From Linnemannia hyalina (lineage: Eukaryota; Mortierellomycota; Mortierellomycetes; Mortierellales; Mortierellaceae), in assembly GCA_019671135.1 (NCBI GenBank), contig JAHRHY010000022.1, positions 629,001 through 693,000 of the forward strand: 64,000 bases of DNA, given 5' to 3'. The notes beneath the pieces were generated by a model. The model saw nothing but the letters and a program-made list of their open reading frames with translations, did not search any database and was not told where the DNA came from. The translations under genes were made by a program, and so were the position numbers. How positions within the stretch are numbered: position 1 is the stretch's first letter; every line of letters starts with the position of its first letter. Below, piece after piece: positions 49,034-59,694 of this stretch.

Positions 49034-50928
49034 GAAGAGGTTTTGGGGTTGAGGTGTTCGGATGGATGGGTACCAGGGTAATGAGTTGACTGAAGGCCAA
49101 AAGTTGTTTTTTTTTGGAATGGAATGTGAGCGTTCGTTTGCGTTTTGTTCTTCCTCTCCACCTTTTCTCTTCAAGTGAATGGTAATGTTGAGAAATAAAT
49201 ATATTTAAAAGAACATGATACCATCCATGAATGCTGTGTCGTGAAAATGAATGGATTGAGAGAAAAATAATAATATTTTTTTTTTCCACCGTTCTAGAGT
49301 GAGAAAGGAAAAGTAAGTCTTCGTTCACAGATATAGTTTCTCCGTTGAACTTCTTCCACTTATTCAACAGCTCCATTTGTCTTTTCCTTTTTCTTTTTTT
49401 CTTTGCAACTCAAGTATGCTTTGTATCCCAATGTGGTTTTTTCTTTACTCGAGATGGAAGGAATGGGGTGTTGGAATGGTGCGTTTACTTTATTTTTGTT
49501 AAGGTTTTTCAAAGGCGAATAAAACGATGGTCAAGGCGCTCAAGTCAGAGCGGGACTATTTTTATCTACTTTGGAGTGGTTTGTGAATGTCGGTGTGAGT
49601 TGTTGCGGGACACAACCCGAGACGTATGCGGGCTGATGTAAAAATGAGAGGCGAATATGCAGGGGCACTAGTGCTGTTACGTGAGATGGCATTGTATGCT
49701 ATTCGTGTGCCATGGTGGGTGGTTCTCCACTGAGAGCGAAACGTTCACGGGTCACCTCACCTAGATATTAGATTTTAGTGCAAGGGAGCACCAGGAGGAG
49801 GGGAGATCCCCATGGTCCCGCAATTTGCTGATCTTTGAGCCATCTCCCTCTGCTCTAGCTGTGGTTGTTCTAGACGTTCACTCAACTGTAGCAGCAGCAA
49901 AAGAGATTGCGTCTGATTTTACCCAACTCAATCTCCATTCCGTGACCTGGTCTGTGAGCATTTGTTTGCAACATTTGTGGTTAAAAATAATAATAAAATA
50001 TAAAAATAAAACGAGGGGACGGACGGAACCAGGCAGTTAGATGGACAATTGAAGATATCCATGCTTCACACCGTCATAAGGGTCATCATGCCATAGAAAC
50101 CCTGCTGTTCAGAGCGCTTCTGCTCATGGAGGGCAGAGAGGGATATCTTTCAGGGGTCCAGAGCTCTGGCATCTTGTTTTCTGTCTCCCTGAGTAGCCCT
50201 GAATCCCATCTTTACCCCTCTCCCCCCTTTTTAACTTTTGTTGACAAAGATGCATGCAGTCGGATACATAAAAAAAGAGTGAGGGAGAATGAGCGAAAGG
50301 GCGGAAGGGGGTGATAGTACCAAAGAACAACACTCTCGCCCTTGCCTTCCTTCATCCCTTTTGACTTCCTTTAAAGCCGGTATGCATATCTCTCTAACAA
50401 TTCTCTGTCTCCTGCTTTTTTTTCTTCTTACGATGGTAATGGGAACCAGCCAGGAGGCCGCCAATGATGAACAAGTTAGAGAGAGAGACAAAGCTCAGAA
50501 CAAACATACCCAAATAAAGGATCTATTTTTTTAATCCTTGGTGAAAACGACATACGATGAAAAGACGGGTGAGCATGGAACTGGATTTGTGGTGACGATA
50601 GAAGGTCGAGGCCATCGAACGCTGGTTCCTGCGCTTCTTCTGTTCTCTTTTCTTGTCTTCACTTGTCTTTAGTTCTTTCTTCTTCTTTTTAGGTTCGCTT
50701 CCTCAGTCCCTTTCCTATTCCCAACTCTCGCCTCTTCTTCTTCGCTCACAGGAGCCAACACAAACACAAACGCACACAGACGAGCACACGAGTTCTTTTA
50801 ATTCATTTCGCCTTTTGTCGTTGTTTTTTCTCCACGCCTTTATTATTACTCCTCGTCATTTAAAAGGACGCCAGACAGCTATCCCACCTTTTTTCACTCC
50901 CATACTCCGGTCCCATTCAAGCCTCATC
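49034..50928. other. 1.9-kb intergenic region; Sel1 gene promoter at right
   Basis: No gene is supported here. It contains a few A/T-rich runs (for example 49265-49285 and 49983-50010), short frames without any domain, and, from about 50640, a CT-rich leader with an acacaaacacaaacgcaca tract leading to the Sel1-repeat gene. Confidence 0.35.
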
Positions 50929-52758
50929 ATGTCTCTCATGAATGGTCTGAGAGAAAAGTGGCGGACAAGGAAGAATCTCCGGAGGCGATCGACCTTGAAC
51001 ACCAACTCGGAATCTGCACCGCAACAGGGGTCTACTCCAGGACTATTATCGCTCCAACACAGCAACAACTCAGGAATTGTTCCTGTAGCACCACTTGGGC
51101 GCATACTAGAGTTAGACCTGCCAGTTCATCCCCTCGACCCATCGCCCTCTTCGAGTCCTGTTCCGCCCCTCGACACTCCTACTATCGACTCACCATCACC
51201 ACTACAGCCACCGCTACTGCCGGACCAGCCTAGAGGGCCACCAGTATTAGGCAGTCAGGAATCTATCATCCAGATACCTCTTACCAACCATACCTTACCA
51301 CCACTACCGCTCTCCGGAAAGTCTGCACGACGGAAAAGCACAGTTTGGCTCGTTCAGACGCTCGACAAGGTGGTCCTCACCCTTTCACCCTTTTCACCAC
51401 CAAAGTCGACCAAAGGGACCTCAAAGTTCTTTCGCCTGCGACGGAACAAGAACCGTGAGGATAAACTTGCAGCAGCACCCTCAAAGGATAGCAAGGACAA
51501 CACATTAACAAATGGCAGCAAACATCGCAAATCCAGCAAAGACATCACTACAATTGCGCCAACTACAACCACAAAAACAACAAACAACAGCCCAAAATCG
51601 ACCCTCGATACCTCCTCCTCGTCAGATCTGGAAGACCTGGCGGACATTGACCTCCGGTCCTTCTACGACCATCGATCAGAGGACCCTGCGCACCGGATGG
51701 TCTTTATCGCAGGCCCTGAACATTTCTACTACCTCGCCCTCCAACTCGAGACCAGCCCCCGTTTAGAATACCAGCTATACGGCAAGGACCTCTTTATTCG
51801 TTCTGCAGGACTCGGATACGCCCCTGCACAGTTCAAACTTGGAATTTGTTACGAGTTGGGGTTGGCGCATTTTCCTATGGACCCCTCACATTCCTTTGTA
51901 TGGTACAAGAGAGCCGCCATGCAGGGGCATGCAGATGCGGAGCTAGCCGTCTCAGGGTGGTATCTTACGGGCCATCCGCAAGGGTTGATCCAGTCTGAGC
52001 CCCTTGCCTTCGAATGGGCCTCCAAGGCTGCACGACGTGGTTGGTCCAAGGCCGAGTATACACTGGGACATTATCATGAAGTTGGGATTGGAGTGCCTCA
52101 GGATCTGCAGCTCGCCAAACAATGGTACCTCAAGGCTGCTGCACGAGGGAACGAGCGGGCGCTGTTGAGGCTGTTGGTTGGTCATGTCGGGTTGGAGGTC
52201 GACTATGCTCATCTCAAGGACGCTCTCTTGGCACAGAATGAGAACAACCCGTACCTGCTCCATCAGCTGGCCCAGTTCCATGAGCTCCGCGAGTATGGTC
52301 TCGTCCCGGACGAGGATGCGGCGTTCGAGCTGTACGCTGCCTCAGCGCAAGCCAGCTATGCCCCCGCACAGTACAAACTAGGCGCCTGTTACGAGTTTGG
52401 AATCCTAGGCTGTCCACGAGATCCAGTCCAAGCCGTACACTGGTACGGCCAAGGCGCCGAGAACGGACATGTCGAAGCCCTACTAGCCCTAGCCGGATTC
52501 TATCTGGACGGGAGTGCGGGATCGGCCGCAGAACAGAGTGACGAGGAGGCGTTCAGATATGTCAAGGCTGCTGCGCAGAGAGGGGTCCCCAAGGCAGAGT
52601 ATATTACGGGGTTCTTTTTGGAGTACGGGTTGGGGATTGAGCGCAACCCGAGAGAGGCCAAGCAGTGGTACCATCTTGCTTGTGCCAAGGGCGTTGATTC
52701 TGCTGAGCGGCGGTTGAAGGATCTTGAGCGATCAGCTGCCACCGTTGTCGCCAACTAA
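50929..52758 (+). CDS. Sel1-repeat protein, Skt5/Chs4-like chitin synthase regulator
   Basis: A single-exon gene of 609 aa. Residues 1-230 are low complexity, rich in Ser/Thr/Pro with basic patches (REKWRTRKNLRRRS). From about residue 285 to the end there are Sel1-like repeats, each pairing A-x-x-x-LG-x-x-Y with a W-Y-x-x-AA helix: YAPAQFKLGICYELG, HSFVWYKRAAMQGHADAE, LAVSGWYLTGHPQGLIQSE, SKAEYTLGHYHEVGIGVPQD, QWYLKAAARGNERAL, YAPAQYKLGACYEFG, HWYGQGAENGHVEALLAL and KAEYITGFFLEYGLGIERNP. The SGWYLTG repeat is characteristic of Skt5/Chs4 proteins, which recruit chitin synthase III to the septum. No CaaX box is seen at the C-terminus (TVVAN), unlike yeast Skt5. The start follows a CT-rich leader; upstream in-frame codons have no ATG. 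Confidence 0.85.
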   Translation: MSLMNGLREKWRTRKNLRRRSTLNTNSESAPQQGSTPGLLSLQHSNNSGIVPVAPLGRILELDLPVHPLDPSPSSSPVPPLDTPTIDSPSPLQPPLLPDQPRGPPVLGSQESIIQIPLTNHTLPPLPLSGKSARRKSTVWLVQTLDKVVLTLSPFSPPKSTKGTSKFFRLRRNKNREDKLAAAPSKDSKDNTLTNGSKHRKSSKDITTIAPTTTTKTTNNSPKSTLDTSSSSDLEDLADIDLRSFYDHRSEDPAHRMVFIAGPEHFYYLALQLETSPRLEYQLYGKDLFIRSAGLGYAPAQFKLGICYELGLAHFPMDPSHSFVWYKRAAMQGHADAELAVSGWYLTGHPQGLIQSEPLAFEWASKAARRGWSKAEYTLGHYHEVGIGVPQDLQLAKQWYLKAAARGNERALLRLLVGHVGLEVDYAHLKDALLAQNENNPYLLHQLAQFHELREYGLVPDEDAAFELYAASAQASYAPAQYKLGACYEFGILGCPRDPVQAVHWYGQGAENGHVEALLALAGFYLDGSAGSAAEQSDEEAFRYVKAAAQRGVPKAEYITGFFLEYGLGIERNPREAKQWYHLACAKGVDSAERRLKDLERSAATVVAN

Positions 52759-53381
52759 CGCGAAATGTGTAAAATAAATGGATTTTTTCATCTGGGACTA
52801 ACAAAGTTACTGATCAACCAGATCAATGATCATTGATCAATGTCGTGAATGCTTTGCTTCTTTTGTATCAAACGCGCACCTTTTGTCTCCTTCGCGTTCA
52901 TCACCATTTCTCCATAAGTTGAGCCAAGGCGCAGCACATCTCTTATTGCATCACAGATCATACATGACAGGTGAGTGCATGCCGTACTCGTACAAAGAAA
53001 ACAACCCCTTTGTCAGGAATGGCACCCTCTATTCCCTCTTGAATAATCAGTCCCTGTCTTTTGGGCTTAGCGTCTTTTGTCGCTCTCTCTCTCTCTCTCT
53101 CTCTCTCGTCCTCAGTGTCCACATTTCTGATCTGTGCCACGCATACAACCGTTTCTTGTACACAGGTCTACGCTCCTTTTTACTTTTCCTCTCTTTCTTT
53201 CTCATTCCCCAGCGCGTTCCCCACTCTATCACCACTATAACATCATACTCTACCGTTCCCTGTCGCGGGGTCGTTTTCATCATCTCAATCAACACCCCAA
53301 ATCAGCTGCACCCAGCCTAGCCCTCGCCACATACTTTTAGCGCATACTTCTCCCTCTCTCCCCTTCGACTCTCTTCCAGCA
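52759..53381. other. Intergenic; homeodomain gene leader
   Basis: A 0.6-kb stretch without a gene. It contains a palindrome-like atcaatgatcattgat at about 52821-52839 and a (tc)n run at 53083-53106. A long CT-rich leader runs up to the homeodomain gene. Confidence 0.4.
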
Positions 53382-53510
53382 ATGAGACACCCCCACCCTC
53401 ACGCGTACACTCGATGGGGTATCACACTTTCGCCAACCCCACCAATGCTCACAAGTACAATAAGCAAGAGACAGTGCCACCGCCACTGTTGTCCGCCACC
53501 GGTCTCTTAG
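53382..53510 (+). promoter_or_regulatory. Upstream ORF overlapping the homeodomain gene start
   Basis: The first ATG in the leader (53382) opens a 42-codon frame that ends at 53510, passing out of frame through the main ATG at 53414. An upstream frame overlapping the main start would reduce translation of the homeodomain protein unless ribosomes skip it. Alternatively the mRNA starts downstream. Confidence 0.45.
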
Positions 53511-55420
53511 GAATGGATCCATCCTTGTCATCTCCAGGCTGGACAACCAACGCACCTCTGCTATCGCCAACCATGTGTCCCTTCGACCTTCTCTCTTCAG
53601 CTACACCAACAGCAATGCACCCAATTCAACTTGCCCTCCCATTTACTTCTCACTCTCACGATATCCCTACCTCGCTTTCAACCAACTCTTCGCCTACAAG
53701 AACTGAGGCACTAAATAACCTCTTTCTGGTCGACCAGTCAGAAGACTTCCAGAGAACTGCCGAGCTTCTGGACATTGGCCTCTCCAGCTATATCGATGGT
53801 CCCTCACTTCCACCTCCAGCTTTGATGTTCGACACGACGATGTGTGACACAATAGGGTTGGCAACGATTGCGCAGCAGCAGCAGCAACAACAGATCGGAG
53901 ATTTGGAACCCGACCCACATGGATCGGGTGGAGCAGGAAGCCAACAGCCATCTACGCCTGGTTGGGGATTAGTCGAGACTGCCGGCTTCCTCTTGGACGA
54001 TGTGCATTCTTCTTCTGCCTCTTCTTCGAGGGTGTCGTTTTCGAGTGACGATCCGTGGATTGAGCAGTTCCTTCAACAGCAGCTTCCACCACTACCACCA
54101 CCAATCATATCAGCAGAGATTCGACAACAGCAGCCACGGCAGGAACATCATCACCAGAAGCACCAGGTTTCTCAGGAGCAATGGTTTCTTCTTCAGCAGC
54201 AACAGCAACAGTTCAACCAGACGACTGTCTCGACCCCAGACTACGTTCAGTCACAGCATTCGACGTGGCCGTGGTTTCCATTCGATCATCAGCAACAAAT
54301 CTCGTCGCCTCAACACAGTCTGCATCTCGAATACCCTTTTGCCAACCCACACCATACACCACACACCATACCCACTGACTACCTGCAGCACCAGATACCT
54401 TCGCCTTCATCCTCCTCGCCTTCTTTCCAGCACCATCAGTACGTAACACCCCCATACGAAACATTTGAACACCAATGCAATCAAAAACATCAGCAACAGC
54501 AACCACACCCTCCTCAACAGCAACACCACCACCTACGACGGAACAGTAACAACCATCGCCACCCTCAACATCATCACCACTACCAACATCTTTTTCACCA
54601 CCACGAGATTCCGGTGATCCAATCCCTCAAGAGACGCCGCCGGTTGACGACCGAAGAGTCTGAGTACTTGATGGTCCAGTTCAACCTCAATGGGCGCCCC
54701 ACCGCGCAAGAACGCGATTGCTTTGCAAGGCACTTGAAACTGAATCGACGGACGATTCAGGTCTGGTTCCAGAACCGGAGGGCCAAGTTGAAGCGGGATG
54801 AGCGCGGTGTATGTGGGCAAAATGGTAGTGCGGGAGGAAGTGGAGGCGGACGGGGTGACGACGATGATGATGAGGGAGAAGAAGATGGGGATTTTGATGA
54901 TGGGACGGGTGGTGTGCAGGAAGCAAGCAAGGACACGAATGTTGGTCGGGAACTGGGATACCAGCAACAGACGATTCATCAGCAGAACACTGGAGGGGAT
55001 GGTCTCTTTCAATTACTCCCTCAACAACAACAACAACTGTACCCTCTGTTACCACCCCCTTCTCTCGATATTCTTGATCTCGATGGCGAGGGCAATGGAG
55101 AGGGCGACGATCTAGGTCTTGATTTTTTTCACATATGGAACACCAACAATGAAGCCAACTACATTACCGGGAGCAGCAACAATGGCAGTAACAGTAACAC
55201 AATCAGCAGAGGAGAAATGATGACCGGGATGGGGATGGGACTGGCGCAGGCAGCACGGCTTGAGATGGAGCTGTTTTCGGGACAGCACAGCCAGTACTAC
55301 CAGTTACAACAGCAGCAACAGCAGCTGCGGATGGCACAGGTGGCGGCGGAGGATCATGATCCGCCGCATCCTTTGCAGAGGTGGGTTGACGGTGCCTCCT
55401 TCCGAGATTGTCTTCCGTAG
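53414..55420 (+). CDS. Homeodomain transcription factor with Gln/His-rich regions
   Basis: A single-exon gene of 668 aa. The homeodomain is at about residues 406-466: LKRRRRLTTEESEYLMVQF opens helix 1, HLKLNRRTIQVWFQNRRAKL is the recognition helix with the invariant W, F, N and R, and KRDE follows. The rest is low complexity: polyQ blocks, a His/Gln-rich segment just before the homeodomain, an acidic Gly/Asp/Glu stretch after it (GRGDDDDDEGEEDGDFDD) and a Gln-rich tail. These regions look like activation domains, which is inference. Fungal relatives include the Pho2/Yox1-type factors, but no orthologue can be named. The start at MGYHTFANP has an overlapping upstream frame. Confidence 0.9.
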   Translation: MGYHTFANPTNAHKYNKQETVPPPLLSATGLLGMDPSLSSPGWTTNAPLLSPTMCPFDLLSSATPTAMHPIQLALPFTSHSHDIPTSLSTNSSPTRTEALNNLFLVDQSEDFQRTAELLDIGLSSYIDGPSLPPPALMFDTTMCDTIGLATIAQQQQQQQIGDLEPDPHGSGGAGSQQPSTPGWGLVETAGFLLDDVHSSSASSSRVSFSSDDPWIEQFLQQQLPPLPPPIISAEIRQQQPRQEHHHQKHQVSQEQWFLLQQQQQQFNQTTVSTPDYVQSQHSTWPWFPFDHQQQISSPQHSLHLEYPFANPHHTPHTIPTDYLQHQIPSPSSSSPSFQHHQYVTPPYETFEHQCNQKHQQQQPHPPQQQHHHLRRNSNNHRHPQHHHHYQHLFHHHEIPVIQSLKRRRRLTTEESEYLMVQFNLNGRPTAQERDCFARHLKLNRRTIQVWFQNRRAKLKRDERGVCGQNGSAGGSGGGRGDDDDDEGEEDGDFDDGTGGVQEASKDTNVGRELGYQQQTIHQQNTGGDGLFQLLPQQQQQLYPLLPPPSLDILDLDGEGNGEGDDLGLDFFHIWNTNNEANYITGSSNNGSNSNTISRGEMMTGMGMGLAQAARLEMELFSGQHSQYYQLQQQQQQLRMAQVAAEDHDPPHPLQRWVDGASFRDCLP

Positions 55421-55878
55421 AACACCTATATAGCATTCTCTTTCCTTCCATAGTAGCAGTAGCAGTAGCAGCCAATATAGGTTGTTGTACTTGAGTCGGA
55501 AGATAAAACATCACGGATATCCCAATTGAACAACGCTCTCCTTCTTTGCGCCCAAACCCTCCTCCACGATGATCGCAGTCACATCGACACCCTGAACCCG
55601 AGTTGTTTGTTCCTGGGAAGAAGGGGGTGTAGGGAAGCACCGACACCCGTCTCTCCTTTGTCCGCATCCCACTCACTCTTCTACCGAGAACACGAAACAG
55701 GCGATCCCTCTTCTCCTCCTCCTCCTCAGCATCGTATTCACTCTCTCACCACGATCAAATACCTTTGCTCTTTCATTACGCCACACCTCCACTGTCAACA
55801 GCATCGACAACCCCCACCCGATCCTAGATCACATTCTCTCCTTGTCCAACCTAAAAAAAGAGAGTTGAACACATCGTA
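55421..55878. other. Spacer; COX11 leader
   Basis: A 458-bp stretch. It has a short tagcag microsatellite at about 55453-55470 after the homeodomain gene, then CT-rich sequence leading to COX11. No gene is seen. Confidence 0.35.
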
Positions 55879-56819
55879 ATGGCAACAAGGTCCATGACAG
55901 CCCTCTTGGGATCCCGCTCCTTCCTGACAGCACCCACTCGTCAGGTGAGAACCAACACCCCTTTTCCTTCTTACATATCTTTGCTTGTTCAAAGACGCGC
56001 CTTGCTCTCGGGTCAATTGGATTATCCTAACACACAAGACCTTCTCCCTCCTCCGTAAACCTTTCTCCTCCACTCTGAACTAATATATAGGCGTTGTTTG
56101 CTTCTCGGTGCACTTCAACAACAACAACGACAGCACAGACAGCATGGACACGGTCCCTCCAATCACGCACATACTCATCAGGAGCACCACAAACAGAGGC
56201 AGCCGGATCACGGAGAAGAGTCCGAGCCAAGAACACTGACATGCTCTACTACACGGCCTCGATCCTCATGGGCACCCTCGGCCTCTCCTACGCCGCTGTA
56301 CCCCTCTACCGCATGTTCTGTTCCGCCACCGGTCTCGGCGGAGCCCCCATGGTCGGCGAAACCAAATTTGCGCCCGAGCGTCTCGTCCCCAAGGATAACC
56401 ACCGTCGCATCAAAGTCAGGTTCAACGCCGACACTTCGACCTCCCTCCAATGGTCCTTCTTGCCCCAGCAGCGTCAAGTCTCGGTCTTGCCTGGCGAGAC
56501 TGCATTGGCTTTTTATACTGCCAAAAATAAGTCCAAGGACGATGTCATTGGTATTGCTACCTATAACGTTGCCCCCTCCAAGGTTGCGCCTCATTTCAAC
56601 AAGATTCAGTGCTTCTGCTTTGAGGAACAAAAGTTGACCGCTGGCGAGTCGGTCGACATGCCCATCTTTTTCTTTATCGACCCCGAGTTTGCGAATGACC
56701 CTGATATGGCGGATGTTGACACGGTGACATTGAGTTATACGTTCTTCAAGGCCAGAGGTATGCCTTTTGAGAAGCAGCCCGGTCTTGCTGAGCAGCAGAT
56801 GCAAGAGGCTACTGCATAA
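55879..56819 (+). CDS. COX11: COX11, copper chaperone for cytochrome c oxidase
   Basis: A mitochondrial inner-membrane protein that delivers copper to the CuB site of Cox1. Exons 55879..55944 and 56091..56819 join to 264 aa. Residues 1-60 are a Ser/Thr/Arg-rich presequence. The single membrane helix is at about 73-93 (MLYYTASILMGTLGLSYAAV), followed by the conserved PLYRMFCSATGLGG. The Ig-like soluble domain contains the copper-binding CFCF (196-199) within KIQCFCFEEQKL, then MPIFFFIDPEFANDPDM and TLSYTFFKARG. Length and motifs match the family throughout. The exon 1 ATG follows an acatcgta context after a CT-rich leader. Confidence 0.96.
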
Positions 56820-57401
56820 ACATCTAGAGCCATTTGTTTATATATTCTGCACCATCATTCAAGAAATACAACAATCATCATAGAACCACTCTTGATTCAC
56901 TCGGTATTAGTAGTTTTGTTTGCTTTTGCTGTCACGGTTCTAGTAGTTTTGTTTGCTTTTGTTGTCACGGTTCTCTCTTTTCTGTTCTAGAAATTTAACA
57001 CCATCGCCAATGGCCGTTGCCGGTCAACTAACAAACATGCATTTTCAATCATGCCTTGTGTTCATGTGTTCATGGCACCCCCCTTTGACCTCATCTCAGT
57101 GTCCCTTTGTGCTCTCAAATGTTCTGGACCTTTGACACAACTGAAGGCAGACAAAGTCAAGCGAGTCGAAGGCGTCTCTTTATACCCACGGTCAAAGGCC
57201 TCTCCACTCCAACCTTCTTTTATTTTGCCCTTCATCTGTCAGGGGGGGCATGTGCAGTACATATATAAAGGATGCGGACGCCCACTCGCCCACGAATTAT
57301 TTTTCACATCAGTTCCCTTCAATCATTCATACGGCTTTCCCGCACTTCTCACCTCCTCCCCTTCAACTTGTCCACATAAAACACACATACTCCTACATCC
57401 A
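56820..57401. promoter_or_regulatory. Spacer with 33-bp tandem duplication and a TATA box for the GPI gene
   Basis: A 33-bp unit, tagtagttttgtttgctttt followed by gctgtcacggttc, occurs at 56908-56940 and again at 56941-56973 with one mismatch. A good TATA box, tatataaag, lies at 57262-57270, about 130 bp before the ATG at 57402, the clearest core promoter in this half of the window. No gene is seen in this spacer. Confidence 0.6.
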
Positions 57402-57968
57402 ATGTACTTTACAAGATTCGCACTCCTCGCCTCAACACTGGCGCTAGCATTCACTACCGCTCAATCCGTCCCACCCTCGGAAGAAGTCCTAGTCTTCAAC
57501 CCCAACTCAACCACCACTTGGCAGGCTGGAACCCCCGTCACCGTCGAATGGAAGTTCCTCCTCGCCGATGGACCCTTCACCAACCTCGGCTTCGATATCA
57601 CACTCCGCCAGGGCGACGTTATTGCCAACACCACAGCAGAGGTCAAGACCTTGGGCCGGTCCGGTCGCGGGTCTTCGTCGTTTGCGTTTGAGCTGCCCGC
57701 TGATATCGTCGATGGGTCGGATTATCAGATTGGAGTGGGGCCTTATCGGACAGAGTCGTTTACTATTGTGGGTACTGTTAGCATTTCTCCTCCTCCTCCT
57801 GCTTCGACTACTTCTGGGACGCCCACGAACCCGGCAACTTCATCGGGGACTGTGCCATCGCCGACGACGAACAAGCCTGCGAGTGCTGCGCCTGGATTGG
57901 TGTCCATGACGCCCTTTGCTCTTGCCGGGTCTACTCTCGCCATGTTTGTCATTGCTCTTGCCTTGTAA
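57402..57968 (+). CDS. GPI-anchored Ser/Thr-rich cell-wall-type protein (Kre9/Knh1-like domain)
   Basis: A 188-residue secreted protein. The signal peptide is MYFTRFALLASTLALAFTTAQ (about 1-21). The globular part (about 25-125) has VFNPNSTTTWQAGTPVTVEW, DITLRQGD, and DIVDGSDYQIGVGPYRTES ending in FTIVG, the pattern of the Kre9/Knh1-type Ig-like wall domain. A Pro/Ser/Thr linker (about 130-165) and a hydrophobic C-terminal tail (SMTPFALAGSTLAMFVIALAL) complete a GPI-anchor layout. Single exon. The same domain order is found in the gene 1.1 kb downstream. Role in wall glucan or surface coating is inferred from the family. Confidence 0.82.
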   Translation: MYFTRFALLASTLALAFTTAQSVPPSEEVLVFNPNSTTTWQAGTPVTVEWKFLLADGPFTNLGFDITLRQGDVIANTTAEVKTLGRSGRGSSSFAFELPADIVDGSDYQIGVGPYRTESFTIVGTVSISPPPPASTTSGTPTNPATSSGTVPSPTTNKPASAAPGLVSMTPFALAGSTLAMFVIALAL

Positions 57969-59118
57969 TCCCAACGGAGAACAATTTACACCGACAAACA
58001 TCAAAAACAACAATAATGGCTCCCCATCGTTGTCTATGAAAGCAGAATAAAAAAAAAGAGCTCTTTTGAAATTGAACCTGTTATGCGCCTTTCTGCGTGA
58101 GAAATGACATATTTCTGTCCTGGTACCCTTTTGCAAAATGTACTTTCTCCCTCTTGCTTGTTCTCTTGTCGACTCTATGGGAAGAAAAAGGGGGAAGGCA
58201 GGTGGTACGTAAATAATAGCCGAGAACGTCCCCTCATACGCAACATGCCATGACAAATTGAAGTGAGAAAAATGAATGACATAAATAAGGCAAGGGTGTC
58301 GTTTATCTTACTGTTCTGCCATTGATGATTACACCATCTGTGATCGCAGTGTAACGGATGTCGTCTTTTGATTCAAGGGGGGAATGAGTGAGGTCTGGAC
58401 AATTTATGTCGAAAATTACAATGTATTGTGTATGAAGGCGGCTGTCGATCAATGGCTGCAAAGGAATGATTGAATGAGATACATACTTTTTAGTATCCTG
58501 ACTCTGGCAGCTGAGTTGCAGTGAGAGTAAAGAGTGCTCCCATGTTGTCAAAGTTACCCACAATCCATAGTGTTCTTTTTCATTGTTGTCTTGCGATGAG
58601 TACATATGTTTCGTCTGAGCATTAATTCGATTGGCGGGTGGTGTGCGGGCTGTTGGCTGTAGAGACGGTTGGCCAATCAGACCGCACGAAAGTCTATTGG
58701 TGTCATCCATCCCCATCACTTCATTGCTCCATCCACACATCTGTGGCATGCTCACTCAGGCACACCTTTTTCAGGCACATCTTTTAAGACTTCGAACTGA
58801 ACCTGCTACAGTAGATAGACTATAATAGAATACGGCTTTTTTGCTGCTGGCGCCATCCCTTGCTCTCTTCGGCAATCCGCATGCAGTTCCCCTCCACCTT
58901 TCACAAGTATATCAACCTTCTGGCAGTCGACACTCTTTTCACTTTTTTCTTTTCTTTTTTTCCTCTTCAGAAAATAAACATTTTTTCCCCCTCCCATACC
59001 CTTCCAAAGGCCAACCACGATCAACACCCTCGTCTATACTACCTTCCTACTCCACCCTCATCGTACTCCACCCTTCCGCCCCTAACAACAACCTCTCACC
59101 CTCCATACAATAACCATC
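57969..59118. other. Intergenic between the two GPI genes
   Basis: A 1.15-kb stretch. A minus-strand open frame of 150 codons at 58303-58755 has no recognisable domain, so it is not called as a gene. Near the right gene the leader is CT-rich, with no strong TATA box. Confidence 0.35.
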
Positions 59119-59694
59119 ATGCGTTTCTCCATCGTTGCCATTGTTGCTACTCTTCTCAGCGTTGCCCTCGCTCAACAGGCTTACCCTACCGTTCCCGTCG
59201 CCTCAACAAAGTGGAACGCCGGTGCTGCCGTCAACATCAAGTGGAAACTCAACGCTCCCGCTGCCACCGCCGGTCTCAAGATCGACCTCCTCACCGGTGA
59301 CAACCCCCAGAGCCAGAAAGTCGTTGCTACCTTGGGAACCGGTGCCCCCGGTGCCACCTCGTTTGCCGCCACCTTGCCCGCTAACTTGAAGTCTGCTTAC
59401 TACAGTGTCCGTATTGGAGACTCGTACACGTCCTACTTCCTCATCCAGGGTGAGGGTCCCGTCCCCACCGGTCCTCTCCCCACCCCCGTGACCACCACTG
59501 TCACCACCACCGTCCCTGTTACCACTACCTCTAAACCTGTCCAGTCTACCTCGACCTTTGCCCCTCTCCCCGTGATTACCACCACCCCTGCTGGCGCCAA
59601 GCCCACCGGTAGCGGAGCTGGTTTCTTGAAGGCCGGTGTCGTTGCCCCCGTTGCTGCCGCTGCCGTTGCCGTCGTCATGGCCATTGCCTTTTAA
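59119..59694 (+). CDS. GPI-anchored Ser/Thr-rich cell-wall-type protein (Kre9/Knh1-like domain)
   Basis: A 191-residue single-exon secreted protein and the second member of the pair. The signal peptide is MRFSIVAIVATLLSVALAQQ (about 1-19). The Ig-like part (about 20-115) has KWNAGAAVNIKWKLN, GLKIDLLTGDN and YYSVRIGDSYTSYFLI. A threonine-rich linker follows (PVTTTVTTTVPVTTTSKPV). The C-terminal SGAGFLKAGVVAPVAAAAVA and VVMAIAF form a GPI-type tail. The codons are markedly C-ending (gcc, ccc, acc), which suggests high expression. An aataaa begins right after the stop (59696). The domain plan equals that of the upstream gene, but sequence identity is modest. Confidence 0.85.
   Translation: MRFSIVAIVATLLSVALAQQAYPTVPVASTKWNAGAAVNIKWKLNAPAATAGLKIDLLTGDNPQSQKVVATLGTGAPGATSFAATLPANLKSAYYSVRIGDSYTSYFLIQGEGPVPTGPLPTPVTTTVTTTVPVTTTSKPVQSTSTFAPLPVITTTPAGAKPTGSGAGFLKAGVVAPVAAAAVAVVMAIAF

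Noticed and set aside
50653..50928. N-terminal extension of the Sel1-repeat protein
   Set aside because: The frame is open but contains no ATG before 50929 and the sequence is CT-rich leader.
58303..58755. 150-codon minus-strand open frame between the two GPI genes
   Set aside because: No domain, no leader or splice context, and codon use not distinct from neighbouring non-coding DNA.
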